This document shows, one piece after another, positions 44,075-53,416 of a stretch of 53,580 bases of DNA (positions are counted from its first letter, which is position 1; each line of letters opens with the position of its first letter). Location: assembly GCA_903857495.1 (NCBI GenBank), contig CAIOFF010000062.1, positions 1 through 53,580 of the forward strand, in the 5' to 3' direction. This stretch comes from an uncultured Holophagaceae bacterium (GTDB lineage: Bacteria; Acidobacteriota; Holophagae; Holophagales; Holophagaceae). The position numbers were made by a program, and so were the translations under genes. The notes under the pieces were generated by a model. It saw only the letters and a list, made by a program, of their open reading frames with translations. It had not been told where the DNA came from and made no database searches.

Positions 44075-46558
44075 TCATCCATTCGGGTCCGCTGCATTCA
44101 GATCCAGGGGCTTCGCCTCCGGGAGCGCCGGAGGCCGGCCCCAGATGCGGTTCTCCGAGGGCTGGCTGTTGGCCTTGTCCCGGGCCTCCCGGATCTGCCG
44201 GATGGTGTCCGCATCGCTGCCGGAACGGGGCACGGTGCCGGGCTTGAAGGCGAGGCGGATCACCCGGTCGCTGGTGGAGGAAGAGGCCAGCAGGCCCGTG
44301 TAGCGGTCGATGTCCGCCCACTCCATGCCATCCGGCGCCTTGAAGTCCTCCCGCTCGGTGGTGGGCAGCGCCACCTTCATGAAGTCGATCCAGATGGGCA
44401 GCGCCACCTTGGCGCCGTCCGCACCCTTGAAGATCATCTTCTTTTCGTCGAGCCCCACCCAGACGCCGCAGACGACCTTGGTGGAGAAGCCGATGAACCA
44501 GCCGTCTGTGTGCTCGTCCGTGGTGCCGGTCTTGCCGGCGACGGGCCACTGCAGCTCGGCGCCGGCGCGCGCGCCGGTGCCGGCGTTGGCCACGCCCTGG
44601 AGGCACTGGATGAGCTGGAAGGTGCTCTGGGGATCCAGCACCTGCTCGCTGGCGGTGCTGCCGTGGCTCTCCAGCACCTTGCCGGTGCGGTCCGTGACCT
44701 TCTTGATGAAGAAGGGGGCGGGCGACTGCAGGCCGCCGTTGGCGATGGTGGCGTAGCCCCGCACCATCTCCCGCAGGGTCAGGTCCGCGGAACCCAGGGC
44801 CATGCTGGGATAGGGCGGGATGGTGCCGGTGAGGCCGCACTTCCGGGCGAAGTCGATGACGTTGAGGACGCCCGTCTCTTCGAGGGTGCGCACCGCAGGG
44901 ACATTGCGCGAGTCGCGCAGCGCCTCCCAGAGGATGATCGGACCCCAGAAGTCCCGCTCATAGTTGCGGGGCTCGTAGGGCTTCACGCCGGCCCGCAATG
45001 GCTTGAACTCCGAGCTGCCGTCCGGGTGGGTGACCGTGAGGAAGTCCACGGTGTCCAGGAAGCGGGTGGGCACATCCTGGAGCATGGTGGCGGGCGTCTT
45101 CCCGGCAGTGAGGGCGGCGCCGTAGACGTAGGCCTTCATGGTCGAGCCCACCTGCCGAAGGGCCTGGGTGGAGCGGTTGAATTTCGAGCGGTTGAAGTCG
45201 TAGCCGCCCACCATGGCGCGGATCTCGCCGGAGAGGGGATCCACGGCCATGAGGGCGCCTTCGACCTGGGGATCCTGGTCAAGCTCGAGGCTCTTCGGCG
45301 TCCCGTCCTGGGCGGTCTTGATGCTGAAGAGCGGCGCCGCGCCCCGGGGCAGCAGCTTCTGAATGTCCTTGCCGGCCCAGGCGAAGGCGGCCTCGGGCAC
45401 CTCGAGTTCGGTCTTGCCGATGCGCACCAGGGCCTTGCCGCCCTTCCAGCCGAGGATCACCCCGCGGACACTGTCGCCGTTCTCGAAGTAGCGCTTCCAG
45501 CCGTTCAGCTGGGTCGTCTCGGGATCGCCCACGAACTGCACGGCCTCCTTGCGGAAGCCCCGGCGGCGGTCCACGGCCTTGAGGCCCACCCGGACGGCCT
45601 CGTTGGCGGTCTCCTGCCACAGGCTGTTCACGGTGGTCGTGACCTCCAGGCCGCCGTTCAGGGCCTGGTCACGGCCGTATTTCTCGTAGAGATACTTGCG
45701 GACCTCCTCCACCACGTAGGGCGCGATGGCCTCCTCGTGGGCGTTCTCCCGGGCGAGGCGGATGGGCTTCTCGATGAGCGGCCCGGCCTCGGCGGCCTTG
45801 AGGTAGTCCTCCTTCACCATGCGGATCAGCACATGGTTGCGGCGGGACTTGGCCGCGGCCCGGGCCTTGGGATCCGGGTTGTAGGGGTTGTACCAGTTGG
45901 GATTCTGGACCAGGCCCGCCAGCAGCGCGCACTCCTCCACGTTGAGCTGCGGGGCGCTCTTGCCGAAGTAGAACTCCGCCGCCGCCTCGATGCCGTAGCG
46001 GCCGCCGCCGAAGTAGACCTCGTTGGCGTACATCTCCATGATCTGCTTCTTGGAGTAGGCCTTCTCCAGCTTGCGGGCCAGGATGATCTCCTTGAGCTTG
46101 CGGTCCAGGCGCTTCTGGCGCTTGGCGGTCACCGTGCGGATGAGCTGCATGGTCAGCGTGGAGCCGCCCTCCCGGCGCCGGCCGAAGCTGGTGACGAAGT
46201 TCACGCCCGAGCGGAGGAAACCCCGGGGCGAGATGCCGCTGTGGTCCCAGAAGTCCGTGTCCTCCGTGGCCACCAGCGCATTGACGAAGGCCTTGGGGAT
46301 GTCGCCGTAGGGGATCACCACGCGGTGCTCCTCGGCGAAGATCCCGATGACGTTGCCGCTCTGGTCGAGGACCTTGGTGATGGTCTTCGGCACCCGCAGG
46401 GCGAACAGGGTCAGGAAGCTGTCGGCATCGCGGGACAGCACGGACCATGACACCGCCAGACCGAGGGCACCCAAGGCCGAGAAGGCGACCAGGAGCAGGA
46501 GACCGCGGCGGAGCCAGCGACGGGCCGGCTGAGAGAGGGATGCCAATTTTGAGACCAT
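44075..46558 (-). CDS. mrcA: Class A penicillin-binding protein 1A (bifunctional)
   Basis: 827 aa from ATG 46558 (MVSKLASLSQ); a frame reaching 47461 runs antisense through the NAD kinase and is rejected. Membrane anchor about 17-42, transglycosylase (GT51) with ATEDTDFWDHSGIS (E99) and EGGSTLTMQLIR, and transpeptidase with the active serine S472 in QVGSTMKAYVY, SRNVPAV and GKTGTT near 675. It polymerises and cross-links peptidoglycan in the periplasm. The start lies only 33-39 bp from that of the divergent NAD kinase gene. Confidence 0.95.
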   Translation of the reverse strand: MVSKLASLSQPARRWLRRGLLLLVAFSALGALGLAVSWSVLSRDADSFLTLFALRVPKTITKVLDQSGNVIGIFAEEHRVVIPYGDIPKAFVNALVATEDTDFWDHSGISPRGFLRSGVNFVTSFGRRREGGSTLTMQLIRTVTAKRQKRLDRKLKEIILARKLEKAYSKKQIMEMYANEVYFGGGRYGIEAAAEFYFGKSAPQLNVEECALLAGLVQNPNWYNPYNPDPKARAAAKSRRNHVLIRMVKEDYLKAAEAGPLIEKPIRLARENAHEEAIAPYVVEEVRKYLYEKYGRDQALNGGLEVTTTVNSLWQETANEAVRVGLKAVDRRRGFRKEAVQFVGDPETTQLNGWKRYFENGDSVRGVILGWKGGKALVRIGKTELEVPEAAFAWAGKDIQKLLPRGAAPLFSIKTAQDGTPKSLELDQDPQVEGALMAVDPLSGEIRAMVGGYDFNRSKFNRSTQALRQVGSTMKAYVYGAALTAGKTPATMLQDVPTRFLDTVDFLTVTHPDGSSEFKPLRAGVKPYEPRNYERDFWGPIILWEALRDSRNVPAVRTLEETGVLNVIDFARKCGLTGTIPPYPSMALGSADLTLREMVRGYATIANGGLQSPAPFFIKKVTDRTGKVLESHGSTASEQVLDPQSTFQLIQCLQGVANAGTGARAGAELQWPVAGKTGTTDEHTDGWFIGFSTKVVCGVWVGLDEKKMIFKGADGAKVALPIWIDFMKVALPTTEREDFKAPDGMEWADIDRYTGLLASSSTSDRVIRLAFKPGTVPRSGSDADTIRQIREARDKANSQPSENRIWGRPPALPEAKPLDLNAADPNG

Positions 46559-46597
46559 GTGATCAAGGATAGCGTTGGATGCGGCTAGAGTGTGGGC

Positions 46598-47476
46598 ATG
46601 CTCCAGCGACTGATTCTCGTGGCCAAGGTCAAATCCCCGCACCTGGCCTCCACCCTGAGGGACGCCCTGCCAAAGTTCCTGCAGGCCGGCTGGGAGATCG
46701 TCGGCGAGCCCGGCATCGAGGAGGCCTGGTCCCTCGCAGGCCTGGAACCATCCCGGCTGCGCGTCGACCCGGACCTGGGCTCCGGCCAGCCCCCGGCCGA
46801 CCTCTGCCTGGTGCTCGGCGGCGACGGCACGCTGCTCTACGCCGCCCGGCGCGTGGGTCTGCGCGGCACCCCCATCCTGGGCATCAACCTCGGCTCCCTG
46901 GGCTTTCTCACCGCCCATCCCGTGTCCGGCGCCGTGGAGGCCGTGGAGGCCTTCCTGGCCGGCCGCCTCGTGCCCGATGTGCGGCCCATGCTGGAGGCCG
47001 AGCTCTGGCGGAACGGCTCCCGCCTGGCCCGCCAGCCCGTGCTCAACGACGCCGTCCTGGCCAAGGGCGCCCTGGCCCGGATCATGGACATGCGGCTGCG
47101 GGTAGGAGACCAGGATGCGGGTCCCATGAAAGCCGATGGCCTCATCGTCGCCACGCCCACGGGCTCCACGGCCTATGCCCTGTCCGCGGGCGGACCCATC
47201 ATGCACCCCAGCCTGGAGGCCTTCGTCATCGCCCCCATCTGCCCGCACACCCTGACCCTGCGCCCCTCGGTGGTGCCGGCCCGCTGGCCCATCAGCATCA
47301 CCCTCATGGACGCCGAGGATGCGCACCTCACCCTGGACGGCCAGGTGGGCCACCGGGTGCTGCCCGGCGACGAGGTCCGCCTCTACCAGGCCGACAGCCG
47401 CATCACCCTCCTCCAGCAGCCCGGGCTGGACTTCTTCGCCCTCCTCCAGCAGAAGCTGCACTGGGGCGACCGGTAG
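46598..47476 (+). CDS. nadK: NAD kinase
   Basis: 292 aa from ATG 46598; a GTG two codons earlier is possible. The catalytic GGDGTLLYAAR is at 74-84 (D76), followed by LGINLGSLGFLTAHP, the substrate region LNDAVLAKG and ATPTGSTAYALSAGGPI. It makes NADP from NAD with ATP. It is divergent from PBP1A and followed by a repeat-rich gap. Confidence 0.95.
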   Translation: MLQRLILVAKVKSPHLASTLRDALPKFLQAGWEIVGEPGIEEAWSLAGLEPSRLRVDPDLGSGQPPADLCLVLGGDGTLLYAARRVGLRGTPILGINLGSLGFLTAHPVSGAVEAVEAFLAGRLVPDVRPMLEAELWRNGSRLARQPVLNDAVLAKGALARIMDMRLRVGDQDAGPMKADGLIVATPTGSTAYALSAGGPIMHPSLEAFVIAPICPHTLTLRPSVVPARWPISITLMDAEDAHLTLDGQVGHRVLPGDEVRLYQADSRITLLQQPGLDFFALLQQKLHWGDR

Positions 47477-47524
47477 GACCTAGGCGACACCCAGGGACAC
47501 TGCTCAAGCTTTTGCAGTTCCTGC

Positions 47525-47604
47525 TTATCGGCCAGACTCCGCTAAAAAGGCGCTCCACGAAGAACACGAAGACGCCCTGCGGGCGCAGGAAGCACACGAA
47601 TGCG
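47525..47604. repeat. Dispersed intergenic repeat A, copy 2 (inverted)
   Basis: Reverse complement of 1-80 with a single difference. Located directly before repeat C copy 2. Confidence 0.85.
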
Positions 47605-47621
47605 CCCGGACTCACCTCGGG

Positions 47622-47682
47622 CATCCCCTGCATCCCTGTTTCAAAGCTTTTTTTGACAGGGAGGAAGGGGATGAAGGGGATG
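47622..47682. repeat. Dispersed repeat C, copy 2 (inverted)
   Basis: CATCCCCTGCATCCCTGTTT, an AGCTTTTTTT core and GGAAGGGGATGAAGGGGATG. Compared with the reverse complement of 12887-12949 it has short indels in the A/T run and a few substitutions. Confidence 0.75.
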
Positions 47683-47931
47683 ACATCAGCAAGCCTCCGG
47701 GAGGTGCCTTGGGCCTGCCCCTCTGTGGCAGCCCAGGCCTCCTTTTCTGGGTTTCCATGGGAGCCCAGTGTGGGTCCAGGCGGAGACAGGCACAGACCGC
47801 CCTGCCAGGGGTGACTTCTGCGCCCATCGGTCGGCGGTGGTCTGCGTCGATGGCCGCTTGTGATCCCAGACACACGGAACGGGCTCGACACTTCAGCGCA
47901 AGAGGGACCAAAGTCCCGCCACGGAGGCCCC

Positions 47932-49332
47932 ATGGCCCTCAAAGAACGACCCAAACCCTTCCTGCTGCCGGAGTATTGCAAGGGCTGCGGCCGCTGCATC
48001 GACGCCTGCGCCAAGGACTGCATCACCGCCGGTCACCAGATCAACCCTCTCACCGGCCTGGTTCCCGTCGAGCTGGACCTGACCAACTGCAACGCCTGCG
48101 GCCTCTGCATGGACGCCTGCCCCGAGCCCTACGGCCTGCGGCCCGCCCACGAGGGCCCCATCAAAAAGTTCGAGCTGGAGGACCCCGCCAAGCTCTACGG
48201 CGTGAAGCCCAGCGACGCCCCCGAGCCCCAGGATGTCCCCTCAGTGGTATTGCCCCTGCCGCGCACGGAGCCCCTGGTCATCAAGGGCACCTACGCCTCG
48301 GCCATCGGCGCCATCCTCGCCGGCTGCCGCCACGTCTACGGCTACCCCATCACGCCGTCCACCGAGGGCGCCGAGCTCATGGCGAAGTTCCTGCCCAAGC
48401 TGGACGGCACCTTCCTCCAGGCGGTCAGCGAGGTCGCCGCCGTGAACATGATGTACGGCACCGCCGGCGCCGGCCTGCCCACCATGACCTTCACCTCCTC
48501 GCCGGGCTTCAGCCTGATGCTCGAAGGCGTGTCCTACATGATCGGCTCGGAGCTGCCCGGCGTCTTCGTGGACGTCATGCGCGGCGGGCCGGGCCTGGGC
48601 AACATCGCCCCCGAGCAGTCGGACATCAAGCTGGCCTGCCACGGGCTGGGCCACGGCAACACTCAGGCCCTGGTGCTGGCGCCCTCCACGCCCCAGGAGA
48701 TGCTGGACCTCACGATCCTGGCTTTCGAGCTGAGCTTCAAGTATCGCAACCCGGTGGTCATCCTGAGCGACGGCTACCTGGGCCAGATGACGGGCAAGGT
48801 GCAGCTGCCGGAGACCCTGCTCAAGCCCGGCGTGCCCAAGTGGGCGGTCTACGGCGACGCCCTGCACCGCAAAAACCTCATCTCCTCGATCTTCCTCACG
48901 GAGACCGACCTTGAGGCCCACAACGTCCACCTGAACGCCAAGTACGAGGCCATGAAGGTGGAGGTCCGCTCCGAGTCCTTCCGCTGCGAGGACGCCGACG
49001 TGATCCTGATCGCCTGCAACACGCCGGCCCGCACGGCCAAGGGTGCCGTGCAGGAGCTGCGCCACCAGGGCATCAAGGCGGGCCTGTTCCGGCCCATCAC
49101 CCTCTGGCCCTTCCCCATCGAGGCCCTGAAGACGGCTCTCCAGGGCACCGAGCGCCTGGTGGTGGTCGAGGCCAGCGCCGGTCAGCTGGAGAACGAGGTC
49201 CGCCTGGCCCTCAGCAAGGCCGGGGTCCGCGACTATCCCGAGATCGAGTCCGTGCGCCGCATGGGCGGCATCCTGCCCCAGCAGGACGAGATCCTGGCCC
49301 AGGTGCTGGGAAAGAAAGAGGTGCTCGCATGA
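47932..49332 (+). CDS. 2-oxoacid:ferredoxin oxidoreductase, fused delta-alpha subunit
   Basis: 466 aa from ATG 47932. The N-terminus is an 8-iron ferredoxin domain: CKGCGRCIDAC (C16, C19, C22, C26) and CNACGLCMDAC (C53, C56, C59, C63), as in delta subunits. The rest is the alpha subunit, with YGYPITPSTEGAELMAKFLP and GLGNIAPEQSDI. With the next gene it forms an enzyme that oxidatively decarboxylates a 2-oxoacid with CoA and reduces ferredoxin; 2-oxoglutarate (Kor) or branched-chain (Vor) specificity cannot be decided. It overlaps the next gene by 4 bases (ATGA). Confidence 0.9.
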   Translation: MALKERPKPFLLPEYCKGCGRCIDACAKDCITAGHQINPLTGLVPVELDLTNCNACGLCMDACPEPYGLRPAHEGPIKKFELEDPAKLYGVKPSDAPEPQDVPSVVLPLPRTEPLVIKGTYASAIGAILAGCRHVYGYPITPSTEGAELMAKFLPKLDGTFLQAVSEVAAVNMMYGTAGAGLPTMTFTSSPGFSLMLEGVSYMIGSELPGVFVDVMRGGPGLGNIAPEQSDIKLACHGLGHGNTQALVLAPSTPQEMLDLTILAFELSFKYRNPVVILSDGYLGQMTGKVQLPETLLKPGVPKWAVYGDALHRKNLISSIFLTETDLEAHNVHLNAKYEAMKVEVRSESFRCEDADVILIACNTPARTAKGAVQELRHQGIKAGLFRPITLWPFPIEALKTALQGTERLVVVEASAGQLENEVRLALSKAGVRDYPEIESVRRMGGILPQQDEILAQVLGKKEVLA

Positions 49333-50759
49333 GCAAGGCCAGCGTCATCTATGACAAGTTCGACCGCCACTCCCACGCCCAGGGCCTCAAGGGCCATGCC
49401 ACCCACTACTGCCCCGGCTGCGGCCACGGCCTTGCCCACAAGTTCCTGGCCGAGGCCATCGACGAGCTGGGCGTGCAGGACCGCACGGTGGCCATCAGCC
49501 CCGTGGGCTGCTCGGTGTTCCTCTACTACTACTTCGATGTAGGCAACAGCCAGGCCGCCCACGGGCGCGCCTCCGTGGTGGCCCTGGGGCACAAGTTCGC
49601 CAACCCCGACAGCGTGGTCGTCAGCTACCAGGGGGACGGTGACCTGGCCTCCATCGGCCTCGCCGAGACCATCGCCACGGCCCAGCTGGGCGCCCCCATC
49701 ACCGTGATCTTCATCAACAACGCGATCTACGGAATGACCGGCGGCCAGATGGCGCCGACCACCCTCATGGGCCAGACCGCCACCACCTGCCCCACGGGCC
49801 GGAGCCAGTACAACGGCCAGCCCATGAAGATGGCCGAGATCATCGCCGGTCTCGACGGCCCCATCTACGTGGAGCGCGTGGCCCTCTTCGACGCCAAGCA
49901 GCGCATCAAGGCCAAGAAGGCCATCCGCAAGGCGCTCCGCAACCAGGTGGAGGGCCGCGGCTACTCGTTCATCGAGGTGCTGGCCGAGTGCCCCACCCAC
50001 CTCAAGATGAGCCCCGAGGAGACCGAGATCTGGGTCAAGGACTTCATGGAGCCGGTCTATCCTCTGGGCGTGAAGAAGGACGTGGCCATGGAGCCCTGGT
50101 TCCACCGGAACCCGCCCAGCTTCGACGGCGAGAAGATCCTCCAGCTCGCCGGCGCCTCCTATGCACACCCGGTCCGGCACTGTGACGGCTTCCCCACGCA
50201 CCTCGCCCCTGCTGACATCTCGCTGAAGCTGGCGGGCTCCGGCGGTGACGGTGCCCAGACCGCGGCCATGCTCATCGCCCGTTCCGGCATCAATGAGGGC
50301 TTCGACGCCACCCACATCCCCAGCTACGGTCCCGAGAGCCGCGGCGGCACCTCCTACGCCGATGTCCACGTGGCCGAGGAGGAGGTGCTGAACCCGGGCT
50401 CCCCGGATCCGCAGATCCTCATCGCCTTCAACGCCCCGAGCCTGGCCAAGTTCGGCCCCACGGTCCGCAAGGGTGGAACCGTCATCTACGACTGCTCCGT
50501 GGTCTCCGACGTCCCGCTGCTGGATCCCAGCATCAAGGTCTTCCCCGTGCCCTTCACCGGCATCGCCACGGACCTGGGCAAGGCGGTGGTGAAGAACATC
50601 GTGGCCCTGGGCGCGCTGCAGGCCGCCACGGGCATCTTCCCGAAGGAGACCTTCCTGGACGCGATCCGCGTGGCCCTGAAGGACAAGTGCGCCCTGATCC
50701 CCCTGAACGAAGAAGCCTTCGCCTGGGGCATCAAGTCTGTCGAGGCGCTGCGGAGCTGA
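49329..50759 (+). CDS. 2-oxoacid:ferredoxin oxidoreductase, fused beta-gamma subunit
   Basis: 476 aa. The beta part has YCPGCGHGLAHKFL (28-41), the thiamine-pyrophosphate motif YQGDGDLASIG (about 100-110) through NNAIYGMTGGQM. A gamma-type domain follows from about residue 295 (KLAGSGGDGAQTAAMLIA; SYGPESRGGTSYADV). So two genes carry all four subunit types. TPP comes from the pathway of thiL, also here. The stop lies next to the convergent stop of the secreted-protein gene. Confidence 0.9.
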   Translation: MSKASVIYDKFDRHSHAQGLKGHATHYCPGCGHGLAHKFLAEAIDELGVQDRTVAISPVGCSVFLYYYFDVGNSQAAHGRASVVALGHKFANPDSVVVSYQGDGDLASIGLAETIATAQLGAPITVIFINNAIYGMTGGQMAPTTLMGQTATTCPTGRSQYNGQPMKMAEIIAGLDGPIYVERVALFDAKQRIKAKKAIRKALRNQVEGRGYSFIEVLAECPTHLKMSPEETEIWVKDFMEPVYPLGVKKDVAMEPWFHRNPPSFDGEKILQLAGASYAHPVRHCDGFPTHLAPADISLKLAGSGGDGAQTAAMLIARSGINEGFDATHIPSYGPESRGGTSYADVHVAEEEVLNPGSPDPQILIAFNAPSLAKFGPTVRKGGTVIYDCSVVSDVPLLDPSIKVFPVPFTGIATDLGKAVVKNIVALGALQAATGIFPKETFLDAIRVALKDKCALIPLNEEAFAWGIKSVEALRS

Positions 50760-51149
50760 TCAATCAGCCTTGCGCGTGAGCTTCAGGCCGCCGCTGGCAA
50801 TGGGGGAGGTCCAGTTGCCCTCCATGGCGGTTCCGTCCTCGGAGAGGGTGGCCTCGAAGTCCATGGTGGGCTCCGGGAACTCCACCTTCTGACCCTTCAC
50901 CTTGGCCTTGGTGAAGGTGTCCTTGAAGTCCCCCACGGCCGTTCCGAACCAGACGGAGCTGCCCTTGAGGACGTTGCCGGTGGCGGACTCGATCTTCACG
51001 ACCAGCTTGCCGCCCATGTCGGCATAGGTCCACTTGCCCTCCCAGGTACCGACCAGCTTGGCGGCGGTGGCCGCATCATCGGCCTGGGCCACAGGTGCCA
51101 GGGCCACCAGGCACGCAGCCAGGGGAAGGAAACGCAGAGTCTTCAGCAT
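50760..51149 (-). CDS. Small secreted protein of unknown function
   Basis: 129 aa from ATG 51149, with AGGGGA upstream; the frame further upstream is unlikely. Signal peptide (MLKTLRFLPLAACLVALAPVAQA) and a mature beta-rich domain beginning GTWEGKWTYADMGGKLVVKI, with alternating strands, resembling the small lipocalin-like/DUF-type beta-barrels used in export of unknown ligands. Its stop abuts the oxidoreductase stop with no spacer. Confidence 0.7.
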   Translation of the reverse strand: MLKTLRFLPLAACLVALAPVAQADDAATAAKLVGTWEGKWTYADMGGKLVVKIESATGNVLKGSSVWFGTAVGDFKDTFTKAKVKGQKVEFPEPTMDFEATLSEDGTAMEGNWTSPIASGGLKLTRKAD

Positions 51150-51238
51150 GGGAGTCCCCTCAGCACCGGGGGAAAGGCCCAACCGGCTCGCCGCTGATGG
51201 TAGCAACCCCCTGGGCGTCCGACCAACCTTGCGTTGAC

Positions 51239-52135
51239 CTACAGCCCGCCGCGCAGGTTGGCGAAAGTGCGGAGGCCTTCCTCGGTGGTCCGGAGCAGGG
51301 CCACCAGGCGGCCCTGATGCAGGGCACGGAGGGGGGCGCCCGGGTCGGGGAAGCCCTCGGGCAGGGCCCAGGTGGGTGGCAGGGACTCGCCCAGGGGGAT
51401 GGCCCGGCCGTGCGCCAGGTGCTCGGCCTCGGCGCCGCTGAGCTCCCGGACGGGGCACCAGGGCACCAGCTCCGCGCCCGTGAGGAGGCGCTCCTGGCCC
51501 TCACCGGGATCGGTCCAGGGACCGATGGCGGTGCGCTGCAGGGCCGCCAGGTGGGCGCCGCAGCCCAGGGTCCGGCCCAGGTCGCGGGCGAGGCTGCGCA
51601 CGTAGTAGCCGCCCCGGCAGGTGAGCTCCAGGGTGCTGGACCGGGGCAGGTCGTGGGCCAGCCAGCGGGCTGAGAGCAGGAAGACCCGGCAGGGCTTCAT
51701 GATCACTTCCTCGCCGCGGTGGGCCTTCTTGTAGGCCGCCTCGCCGTCGATCTTCTTGGCGCTGGTGGTGGGCGGCACCTGCTCGGTCCAGCCCAGGAGC
51801 GGCGTCAGGGCCGCGTCCAGCAGCTCCTGCGTGAGGTGCGAGGCATCACCGGTCAGCACCGGCAGGCCCTGCAGGTCGCAGGTGTCCGTCTCCAGGCCCC
51901 AGTGGACCTCGGCCAGGTAGGTCTTCGGCAGGGGATGCATGAGGTCCATGAGGCGCGTCGCCTGGCCCGCCAGTATCAACAGCAGGCCTTCGGCGAAGGG
52001 ATCCAGGGTGCCGCCGTGGCCCAGGGCCAGCTTCTTCTGCCCGGCCTCGAAGGCCCGGCGCTTGAAGTCCCGCACCGCGTCAAAGCTGCTGCGGCCCACG
52101 GCCTTGTGGACGAGATGAATCCCCGACTCGACCAT
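51239..52135 (-). CDS. truB: tRNA pseudouridine(55) synthase TruB
   Basis: 298 aa. Catalytic D45 lies in HGGTLDPFAEG; further motifs are KTYLAEVHWGLETDTCD, PPTTSAKKIDGEAAYKKA and GGYYVRSLARDLG. It makes pseudouridine 55 in the T-loop of tRNA. The C-terminal PUA-like part is present but short. It begins directly at the rbfA stop, a conserved rbfA-truB order. Confidence 0.95.
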   Translation of the reverse strand: MVESGIHLVHKAVGRSSFDAVRDFKRRAFEAGQKKLALGHGGTLDPFAEGLLLILAGQATRLMDLMHPLPKTYLAEVHWGLETDTCDLQGLPVLTGDASHLTQELLDAALTPLLGWTEQVPPTTSAKKIDGEAAYKKAHRGEEVIMKPCRVFLLSARWLAHDLPRSSTLELTCRGGYYVRSLARDLGRTLGCGAHLAALQRTAIGPWTDPGEGQERLLTGAELVPWCPVRELSGAEAEHLAHGRAIPLGESLPPTWALPEGFPDPGAPLRALHQGRLVALLRTTEEGLRTFANLRGGL

Positions 52136-52555
52136 TCAGGCGTCCGGCTTTCCGGCGGCCTCGGGGCTCTCGGGTTCCTCAGGCTCTGGAGGCCGGGCGG
52201 CGCGCTCCTTCTCGAGCTCCGCCAGGATGGTCTCCAGGTGGTTGCCCTCCTCGAGCGTGCCGTCGGGGAAGAACCGCAGCTCGGGCACCCGCTTCATCTT
52301 CAGGCGCGCGGCCAGCTGGGTGCGCAGGAACCCCGCGGCGCGGCCCAGGGCCTTGCGGGTGAGGCCGTTCTGGGCCTCCTGGTCGCCGCCGTTGGGGGGC
52401 AGCACCGTGAAATAGACCCGGGCGATGCTGCGGTCCGCCGTCAGGCGCACGGCCGTGACGGTGAGGAAGCCCAGCTCCGGGTCGCGGAGCTCACGCTGGA
52501 TCAGGCTCGAGAGCAGGAAGTGGACTTGGTCTTCAAGGTGTTCAGGGCGCAGCAT
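52136..52555 (-). CDS. rbfA: Ribosome-binding factor A
   Basis: 139 aa. KH-like fold with EHLEDQVHFLLSSLIQREL, TVTAVRLTADRSIARVYFTV and LRTQLAARLKMKRVPELRFFPD. The tail is a proline/glutamate-rich, disordered extension (PPEPEEPESPEAAG). It acts in late 30S maturation. Directly abuts truB. Confidence 0.93.
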   Translation of the reverse strand: MLRPEHLEDQVHFLLSSLIQRELRDPELGFLTVTAVRLTADRSIARVYFTVLPPNGGDQEAQNGLTRKALGRAAGFLRTQLAARLKMKRVPELRFFPDGTLEEGNHLETILAELEKERAARPPEPEEPESPEAAGKPDA

Positions 52556-52658
52556 GGGTTTCCTTTGGCGTTTCTATTGTAGCCGAGCCACCCGCTGCAC
52601 TTTCGGATGCCGCGGCAGGCCCCTGCTCTGGATACTCTGGGGTTTTCAGGGATGTCCA

Positions 52659-53381
52659 TTGGCCGACTGGTTCGAGGAGTGGTTTGACGAGGACTATGCC
52701 GAGCTCTATGCCCACCGGGACACCACGGAAGCCCACCGGGCCGTGGAGCTGGCCCTGCGGGTCGCGCCGGAGCTGGCCGCGGGCCCCGTGCTGGACCTGG
52801 GTTGCGGCTCGGGCCGGCACCTGGAGGTGCTGCGCGGGGTGAACCCTGAGGCCTTCGGCATGGACCTCTCCCGGGCCCTGCTGGGCCTGGCTCCCACCGA
52901 GCTGCGCCCCTGGCTGCTGCGCGGTGACATGCGGGCCCTGCCCCTCCGACCCGGCGCCCTCAGCGGCATCTGCCTCTGGTTCACGCCCTTCGGCTACTTC
53001 GAGGACCAGGAGAACCGGTCCCTGCTACGGCGCCTCGCGGGCCTGCTGCGCCCCGGCGGCATCTTCCTGCTGGACTACCTGAACGCGGACCTGGTGGCGC
53101 GGACCCTGGTCCCCGAGGACAACGCCGAGCGCAAAGGCACCCGCATCCGGAGCCGCCGGAGCATCGAAGGCAACCGCCTCCTGAAGCGCCTGACCCTCAC
53201 CCGCCTGGACACCGGCGAGGTCCGCGAGGCTCTGGAGAGTGTCCAGCTCTACCACCCGGCGGAGCTGCAGGAGCTGGCGCAGGCTGCGGGGCTGCGAGTC
53301 CGGACCGTCCTGGGCAACTACACCGGCGAGCCCTTTACGAGCGACAGCCCCCGCTGGATCGGCGTCTTCGAGCGGACCTAA
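52659..53381 (+). CDS. SAM-dependent methyltransferase (class I)
   Basis: 240 aa from TTG 52659, preceded by AGGGATG; no in-frame ATG gives a sensible N-terminus, since the open frame upstream overlaps rbfA. The SAM motif VLDLGCGSGRHLEVL is near residue 47, followed by GDMRALPL and LLRPGGIFLLDYLN. The substrate is unknown; relatives methylate small molecules, lipids or tRNA. It is transcribed divergently from rbfA. Confidence 0.85.
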   Translation: MADWFEEWFDEDYAELYAHRDTTEAHRAVELALRVAPELAAGPVLDLGCGSGRHLEVLRGVNPEAFGMDLSRALLGLAPTELRPWLLRGDMRALPLRPGALSGICLWFTPFGYFEDQENRSLLRRLAGLLRPGGIFLLDYLNADLVARTLVPEDNAERKGTRIRSRRSIEGNRLLKRLTLTRLDTGEVREALESVQLYHPAELQELAQAAGLRVRTVLGNYTGEPFTSDSPRWIGVFERT

Positions 53382-53416
53382 CCCGGGGTCACACAAGAAA
53401 GAGGATTGCCTGTTTT

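Larger units (their letters stand above)
47477..47931. other. Repeat-rich intergenic region upstream of the oxidoreductase genes
   Basis: 455 bp with no supported gene. It holds repeat A (47525-47604) and repeat C (47622-47682), then about 250 bp of unique sequence that must carry the oxidoreductase promoter; I cannot place it with confidence. It ends with a GGAGG ribosome-binding site 5 bases before 47932. Confidence 0.65.

Noticed and set aside
43852-44097. 81-residue frame between the small gene and PBP1A
   Set aside because: It reads through the PBP1A terminator hairpin and lacks a ribosome-binding site.
43955-46450. 831-residue plus-strand frame opposite PBP1A
   Set aside because: Antisense shadow with leucine/valine/histidine-rich composition and no domain.
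44075-47461. Extension of PBP1A to 1128 residues
   Set aside because: The extra N-terminal 301 residues are antisense to NAD kinase and have no family sequence; the ATG at 46558 precedes the membrane anchor.
47709-48914. 401-residue frame overlapping the oxidoreductase alpha gene
   Set aside because: A shadow frame; the alpha-subunit frame has the cysteine clusters and the ribosome-binding site.
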